Positions 6,492-9,654 of a stretch of 9,654 nucleotides of DNA are shown here, piece after piece. Each line of letters starts with the position of its first letter. Positions within the stretch are counted from its first letter, which is position 1. A program made the position numbers and the translations under genes. A model generated the notes under the pieces. The model worked only from the letters and a program-made list of their open reading frames with translations. It was not told the origin of the DNA and did not search any database. Origin of the DNA: Pelobacter sp. UBA6812 (lineage in GTDB: Bacteria > Desulfobacterota > Desulfuromonadia > Desulfuromonadales > Syntrophotaleaceae); contig DKEW01000045.1 of assembly GCA_002452265.1 (NCBI GenBank), positions 1 to 9,654 of the forward strand, written 5' to 3'.

Positions 6492-7328
6492 TTATTTCTT
6501 ATCCCACACCACGCGGTTGACTTTGAGATCCGCGTCGCGTTGCACCGTGCGATGATAGGTCACGGCCGGCTTTCCGAACAACATCACATAGACGATCTCG
6601 TGGGAATCGGGGATGCCGAGCTGAGCGCCAAGCTCAGGGTTCATGTCAACCATAGCCCATTTGGCCAGTCCGTCCCACAGGGTGCCCAAGCCCATGGTCG
6701 CAGCCATCATCTCAAAAGTCGTCATTGCGATAAAGCCATCGGCGACCGGGGTCGGAGCCTTGGCGTCGACAGATACGATCAGTAGATGCGGCGCTTTGCG
6801 GAAAAGGATATCCGCGCCCTTGTCCCAGGCCCGCAAAATACCGCCGTAAAACTCCTTGCCCCTGGGCAGCGTTTCTTCCTGAACTCTTTTACGCACACCT
6901 TCCATGGTCGCGTGCTTGACGTGCTCCATGGTCTGCTGATCTTCGACCAAGGTAAACAGCACCTTGCGGGAATTAACGCCGGTGGGAGCATGGGTGGCTA
7001 TTTTGAGCAATTGTTCGATGGTAGCGGGATCAACCGGCTCGCGCTGAAAGCGACGGATGGAACGACGGCCCTTGATGAGAGTTTCCATCTGGGCGGGCTC
7101 GGGAAAATGTCCGGCAAGGGGCAAACTGTCTTCCGGTTTAAACCCGAAAATACCGAGGGCGCCGGTCGGACAAACCGCCAGGCAGTGCTGACACTCGATA
7201 CATTTTTCCGCTTTGTCTTCGCCGACGAAGGGCACGCCCTGCTCCATGACCAGAACCATCAATGGGCAGTCCCTGACGCACTGTTCACAGCGGGTACACT
7301 TTTCGCCGTCTATCACCAAATCGAGCAT
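6492..7328 (-). CDS. ferredoxin-nitroreductase fusion flavoprotein
   Basis: The 278-residue product joins an N-terminal bacterial ferredoxin with two [4Fe-4S] sites, CTRCEQCVRDCP (C11, C14, C17, C21) and CIECQHCLAVCP (C43, C46, C49, C53), to a nitroreductase-family FMN domain. That domain opens with KGRRSIRRFQREPVD (86-100) and contains ATHAPTGVNSR (about 111-121) and GLGTLWDG late in the fold. The fusion implies that electrons reach the flavin from reduced ferredoxin or another low-potential donor and not directly from NAD(P)H. The natural substrate (nitro compound, quinone, other electrophile) cannot be read. Such fusions are common in anaerobes. There is no signal peptide, so it is cytosolic. 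The start is firm: AAGGAGG (7340-7334) lies five bases before ATG. It appears monocistronic, with a palindromic repeat upstream and a strong terminator downstream. Confidence 0.92.
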   Translation of the reverse strand: MLDLVIDGEKCTRCEQCVRDCPLMVLVMEQGVPFVGEDKAEKCIECQHCLAVCPTGALGIFGFKPEDSLPLAGHFPEPAQMETLIKGRRSIRRFQREPVDPATIEQLLKIATHAPTGVNSRKVLFTLVEDQQTMEHVKHATMEGVRKRVQEETLPRGKEFYGGILRAWDKGADILFRKAPHLLIVSVDAKAPTPVADGFIAMTTFEMMAATMGLGTLWDGLAKWAMVDMNPELGAQLGIPDSHEIVYVMLFGKPAVTYHRTVQRDADLKVNRVVWDKK

Positions 7329-7366
7329 ACCGTCCTCCTTGAGTTGCCTGCAGGCGTTCGCGTTTG

Positions 7367-7385
7367 CGTCATTTTTAGCATGACG
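7367..7385. promoter_or_regulatory. possible operator upstream of the ferredoxin-nitroreductase gene
   Basis: CGTCAT-N7-ATGACG is a perfect 6-bp dyad with half-site centres 13 bp apart, located 39-57 bp upstream of the start codon at 7328. This fits a site for a dimeric repressor or activator near the promoter. No regulator gene is adjacent to suggest which one, and a 6-bp dyad can occur by chance. Confidence 0.3.
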
Positions 7386-7480
7386 GCGGGTTCAGGACAA
7401 GCAGGGAAAGATCTGCGAGAAAACACCCTGAATAGAGGTAAAAACGCACCCATCCAAAGGCAAAACATAAAAAGCTTTAT

Positions 7481-7579
7481 TTAGCCGCAGATAAGCGCAG
7501 ATGAACGCGGATAAAACTAATAAATCAAAGGGTTGGCATCAGAATTTATCTGCGAAAATCTGCGTGGATCTGCGGCTAA
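7481..7579. repeat. 99-bp palindromic intergenic repeat built of 10-bp units
   Basis: TTAGCCGCAGAT (7481-7492) is the exact reverse complement of ATCTGCGGCTAA (7568-7579). Each arm consists of three tandem 10-bp units of the form CGCRGATNNN: the left arm at about 7486-7515 and the right arm at 7545-7574 as the complement. The arms pair over most of their length, with a roughly 29-base centre. I recall repeats with this ATCTGCG signature scattered through many bacterial genomes. It lies between the ferredoxin-nitroreductase gene and the SH3-domain gene, both on the minus strand, and encodes no protein. Confidence 0.8.
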
Positions 7580-7624
7580 TAATGGATTTTGCCTGTAGCC
7601 AAGCATAAACCCCGATCCCAAGGA

Positions 7625-8374
7625 TCAGAACGACCGGGTGCGGCGCGGGGGACGGCGACCAAGCAGCCAACCGAGACACAACACACCGGCTCCGGCAAAA
7701 AACCAGCGCAGGATGCTATTGCGCCACAGATAATGGTTTTCCGCCTTCAACGAGGTGATTTTTTGCAGATGGGCCTCGGCTTCCTGCTGCAAACGGTCTC
7801 GCTCTGCCATGGTTTCGTGTATATTCTGGGCCCCTTGTTGCAGGCGTTCGTATTGACCGGTTATCTTTTTCAGCTCCGTCTCGACACCCTGTAATTTTTG
7901 GTTTTGCTCGGTCAATTCCTCCAGTTTTTTGCGCAGAGCGAGCTGTTCGCGTTGCAGGCGTTCTGCGATGACGGCATGGGGTTCCTGGTTGGAAACATAT
8001 TGTTTAAGGACGTACCCTTCGGTTCCATCCGCCGTACGAACTTTGACATAGTCATCGCCATCTTCCAGAACTTCAATTTTCGCAGAACTGGTCAGTGATT
8101 TAAGAATGCGATAACCGGTACCCGGACCGCGTCTCAAGGTTACCGGGATCTGATCGGTAATATAAGCGCCCCAAGCTGTTGAAATAGTCGCACCAAACAG
8201 TACTAAAACCATCGCCAGCAGTAGCAACAGGTTCACACCATACCACCCTGAGTCCAGCAAAGGCGTGCTGCTATTCTGGCCAAGCCATGAGTCTTGCCGG
8301 TCGGGTTGCAAAAGTGGCAAATCCATGTGTTCGTAGCGTTCCGGTATTCCACCCCTGGTTATCGGTCTTTTCAT
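7625..8374 (-). CDS. SH3b-domain membrane-anchored envelope protein (YgiM-like)
   Basis: Domain order in the 249-residue frame is: a polar N-tail (1-46), a hydrophobic segment (47-66), a bacterial SH3 domain (about 71-128, with LRRGPGTGYRIL and GYVLKQYV), a coiled coil (about 135-212), a transmembrane anchor (about 221-239) and a basic tail RRPPRRTRSF. This matches the SH3-and-anchor family that includes E. coli YgiM; family members are periplasmic-facing and of unknown precise role, the SH3b probably binding cell-wall peptide. The upstream start at 8374 has GGAG five bases before ATG and overlaps the previous stop as ATGA, so it may be translationally coupled. However, family members usually begin with a signal peptide, which a GTG start at 8236 would give (V47, cleavage near AWG-AY). 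With the long start the first segment would be an internal anchor instead. The start is therefore unsettled. Confidence 0.82.
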   Translation of the reverse strand: MKRPITRGGIPERYEHMDLPLLQPDRQDSWLGQNSSTPLLDSGWYGVNLLLLLAMVLVLFGATISTAWGAYITDQIPVTLRRGPGTGYRILKSLTSSAKIEVLEDGDDYVKVRTADGTEGYVLKQYVSNQEPHAVIAERLQREQLALRKKLEELTEQNQKLQGVETELKKITGQYERLQQGAQNIHETMAERDRLQQEAEAHLQKITSLKAENHYLWRNSILRWFFAGAGVLCLGWLLGRRPPRRTRSF

Positions 8375-8577
8375 GGTTTCTCCACGCCGGTTTGAGTTTG
8401 GTGACCGATGATCATCCCGTGGGCCTGTCCCCTTGCTACCTCCGATGTGTCGATACTCGCGTGATGAAAGGTGGCCCGGCCGTAATTATCGCCGTATCCC
8501 ATTTGTCCTGCCAGGGCCGCAAGAGCCATGAGACCACCGCAAACCACCAGCAGCACAACACGCATAAATCCATTCAT
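8371..8577 (-). CDS. small exported protein, unknown function
   Basis: The 68-residue product starts MNGFMRVVLLVVCGGLMALA and has a Sec-type signal peptide with a likely cleavage site after ALA (near residue 23). This leaves a mature peptide of about 45 residues beginning GQMGYGDNYGRATFHH. No lipobox is present, since the cysteine is preceded by VV. The mature part is Gly- and His-containing with no cysteine; I recognise no family. The frame can be extended to a GTG at 8595, but GAGAGGTG (8593-8586) then lies inside it and is better read as the ribosome-binding site for ATG 8577. Its stop overlaps the SH3b-domain gene start by four bases (ATGA), suggesting joint translation of two envelope proteins. 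A multicopy-type palindrome begins 22 bases upstream. Confidence 0.62.
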   Translation of the reverse strand: MNGFMRVVLLVVCGGLMALAALAGQMGYGDNYGRATFHHASIDTSEVARGQAHGMIIGHQTQTGVEKP

Positions 8578-8599
8578 TGTAAAAACACCTCTCACATTT

Positions 8600-8748
8600 G
8601 ATGCATTCGCAAAAACGTTTAAGAAGGCTAAGCAAAAACTTCGTCCTACAAGGCTTGGTGTTTTTCAGGGGTGAAGGCATACAATATAGTATGTCGAGGT
8701 CCTTAAAAACAGCGTACCGCCGGAGGACGGACTTTTTGCGACGCCATC
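8600..8748. repeat. 149-bp imperfect palindromic element, MITE/REP-like
   Basis: The ends match as an imperfect inverted repeat: GATGCATTCGCAAAAAC (8600-8616) against GTTTTTGCGA...GCATC-like sequence ending CTTTTTGCGACGCCATC (8732-8748). A second pairing layer joins GTCCTACA (8643-8650) with GGAGGAC (8722-8728), and TGTTTTTCAGG (8659-8669) with CCTTAAAAACA (8701-8711). The tip is CATAC-aatata-GTATG (8678-8693). I recall elements ending in CTTTTTGCGAxxCCATC as abundant intergenic repeats in Desulfuromonadales and relatives, but cannot check this. It forms the leader region of the small exported protein gene. Confidence 0.6.
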
Positions 8749-8840
8749 ACATTGAGACATGGCCATCGGTTTGTCGCGCCGATCACCTCGGTCTGAAATT
8801 CGGATAAAGTCAAGATTGGCGATAAACATGAGCAAAGCCC

Positions 8841-8855
8841 GCACCAATTTTGCCA
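8841..8855 (-). promoter_or_regulatory. candidate sigma-54 (-24/-12) promoter
   Basis: On the minus strand TGGCAAAATTGGTGC matches the sigma-54 form TGGCAcg-N4-tTGC, with the invariant GG (-24) and GC (-12) at the correct 12-base separation. The inner C/G of the -24 box and the first T of the -12 box differ from consensus. Transcription would start near 8830 and run toward the small exported and SH3b-domain genes. A sigma-54 activator is encoded immediately upstream, which raises its plausibility. Confidence 0.4.
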
Positions 8856-8920
8856 AAGGCGCTTAGCATGGCTTATCCTGCAGGCAGAACCGATTAAATA
8901 CAGGATAAAAAGAGAGATAT

Positions 8921-8938
8921 TGTCGTCAATTGGCAACA
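8921..8938. promoter_or_regulatory. possible degenerate activator site, TGTC-N10-AACA
   Basis: TGTC (8921-8924), ten bases, then AACA (8935-8938) differs by one base from the TGTC-N10-GACA form seen at 9022-9039. The surrounding 20 bases form a quasi-palindrome with CAATTG at the centre. It is about 65-85 bp upstream of the -24 box, a usual distance for a sigma-54 enhancer. Confidence 0.25.
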
Positions 8939-8944
8939 AAAACA

Positions 8945-8984
8945 GGGAGGAGCGCCTTCTTGCCTCCCCTGTCGAGGGAGGCAA
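8945..8984 (-). promoter_or_regulatory. overlapping alternative hairpins
   Basis: TTGCCTCCC (8960-8968) pairs exactly with GGGAGGCAA (8976-8984). The same central segment CCTCCC (8963-8968) can instead pair with GGGAGG at 8945-8950. In a minus-strand transcript the second form would be followed closely by TGTTTTTG, resembling a terminator/antiterminator pair or a second terminator for the sigma-54 activator gene. The repeat is certain; the function is inferred. Confidence 0.4.
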
Positions 8985-9009
8985 AGGGCGTGAAAATCAT
9001 GATCATTCC

Positions 9010-9039
9010 AAAAAAACCTGGTGTCTCTTATTAGAGACA
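9010..9039 (-). terminator. possible weak terminator of the sigma-54 activator gene
   Basis: TGTCTCT (9022-9028) pairs with AGAGACA (9033-9039), seven mostly A-T pairs around a 4-base loop. On the minus strand T7 follows (9016-9010) after a 5-base gap, eight bases beyond the activator stop codon. The gap and short stem make it a poor terminator, and the same palindrome is also a candidate regulator site. Confidence 0.45.
9022..9039. promoter_or_regulatory. palindrome matching the GlrR-type site TGTC-N10-GACA
   Basis: TGTC (9022-9025), ten bases, GACA (9036-9039) is the pattern described for enterobacterial GlrR binding upstream of sigma-54 promoters. It lies just past the 3' end of a GlrR/QseF-like gene and 167 bp or more upstream of a candidate -24/-12 promoter (8841-8855). 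It overlaps the weak terminator above, so the palindrome may serve either purpose. Confidence 0.35.
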
Positions 9040-9046
9040 TGGACAT

Positions 9047-9654
9047 TCAGACATTCTTAAACAGGCTCGGTACGATATGATGGCGACCCAGCAATTTATA
9101 GAACTCAGTTCGGTTGCGGCCGGCCAGACGCGCAGCATGGGCGACATTGCCACGGGTAAGCTGCATCAAGCGCACCAGATAGTCCTGTTCAAACTGTCGG
9201 CGTGCTTCGCTGAAGCAGGGAATCTTTTCGACATTTTCGTGAATGGCGTCCGCCACCAGCGAAGCTGAAATCAGCGAAGTGGTGGTCAGGGCCAGGCCCT
9301 GTTCGACCACGTTGATCAGCTGCCGCACATTGCCCGGCCAGGAAGCCGCCAGCAGTGCTTCCATGGCCTCGGGTGCAAAGCCGGTGACTTTTTTACCGCT
9401 GCGAGCCGCTATTTTTTGCAGAAAATGACTGGCCAGCAAGGGGATATCTTCCCGGCGTTCGGCCAGGCTCGGCAAATCGAGGGATACGACATTGAGCCGA
9501 TAATAGAGATCTTCCCTAAACCGCTCGGCGGTGATTTCGTCTTCGAGATGGCGATGGGTTGCAGAGATAATCCGCACATCGATGGCACAGCTGGTGACCG
9601 AACCGACAGGCCGCATCTGTTTTTCCTGAAGCACCCGCAGCAGTTTGACCTGCA
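9047..9654 (-). CDS. sigma-54-dependent transcriptional activator, C-terminal part (GlrR/QseF-like)
   Basis: The frame runs off the right edge (5' end missing); the visible 202 residues begin QVKLLRVLQEKQMRPVGS. They hold the second half of the AAA+ domain that remodels sigma-54 RNA polymerase: DVRIISATHRHLEDEI, then RFREDLYYRLNVVSLDLPSL with the arginine residues typical of the subunit interface, and the SWPGNVRQL motif. A Fis-type helix-turn-helix ends the protein: GNVAHAARLAGRNRTEFYKL. That last motif is very close to enterobacterial GlrR/QseF as I remember it, hence the subfamily suggestion; in those proteins the missing N-terminus is a phosphorylatable receiver domain. Walker A and B lie outside the window. 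A palindrome matching the GlrR site lies just downstream. Confidence 0.9.
   Translation of the reverse strand, partial: QVKLLRVLQEKQMRPVGSVTSCAIDVRIISATHRHLEDEITAERFREDLYYRLNVVSLDLPSLAERREDIPLLASHFLQKIAARSGKKVTGFAPEAMEALLAASWPGNVRQLINVVEQGLALTTTSLISASLVADAIHENVEKIPCFSEARRQFEQDYLVRLMQLTRGNVAHAARLAGRNRTEFYKLLGRHHIVPSLFKNV

Noticed and set aside
8371..8577. Lipoprotein signal in the small exported protein
   Set aside because: The cysteine in LLVVCGG is preceded by valine where a lipobox needs Gly, Ala or Ser; an ALA signal-peptidase-I site follows instead.

Overview
The window looks like chromosomal DNA of a free-living Gram-negative anaerobe of the Desulfuromonadia type (Desulfuromonas / Pelobacter / Geobacter relatives). 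The reasons are a stand-alone PilT ATPase, a ferredoxin-nitroreductase fusion, a radical SAM/SPASM protein, a sigma-54 activator, an SH3b-plus-anchor envelope protein, and several large palindromic intergenic repeats of a kind I associate from memory with these genomes. The lineage is an inference from gene content, not from a marker gene. No CRISPR array, tRNA or rRNA gene was seen.

Layout. Bases 1-70 hold the 5' end of a minus-strand gene cut by the window edge, whose N-terminus looks like a transposase/integrase helix-turn-helix; a 12-bp inverted repeat covers part of its ribosome-binding site. Bases 112-411 hold no convincing gene but end in a strong plus-strand intrinsic terminator with nothing obvious to terminate, so a small RNA or very small gene is possible. 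A minus-strand glutathione S-transferase-like gene (416-1072) diverges from pilT (1287-2330, plus). Downstream of pilT lies a large structured hairpin element (2403-2506), then a small protein built of two repeats (2568-3017) and a radical SAM/SPASM gene (frame to 4013) that has no ordinary start codon in front of its iron-sulfur motif.

From 4238 to the right edge every gene is on the minus strand. In transcription order these are: the 3' part of a sigma-54-dependent activator of the GlrR/QseF type (9654-9047); a regulatory gap with a palindromic TGTC-N10-GACA site, a -24/-12 promoter-like sequence and a 149-bp palindromic repeat; a small exported protein (8577-8371) overlapping by four bases an SH3b/coiled-coil/anchor membrane protein (8374-7625); a second palindromic repeat (7579-7481); a 2x[4Fe-4S] ferredoxin-nitroreductase fusion (7328-6492) closed by a near-ideal terminator; a roughly 530-bp gap in which I recognise nothing; and a Na+/phosphate-cotransporter-like protein with a PhoU-type tail (5911-4238).

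How the parts may fit together. Most genes look like independent transcription units separated by repeats or terminators. The most coherent group is the sigma-54 activator and the two envelope genes downstream, because the gap between them holds both a plausible activator-binding dyad and a plausible sigma-54 promoter. I see no defence island or wholly new multi-gene system. The points most worth checking are this regulatory arrangement, the switch-like hairpin after pilT, the orphan terminator at 370-411, and the abnormal start of the radical SAM gene.
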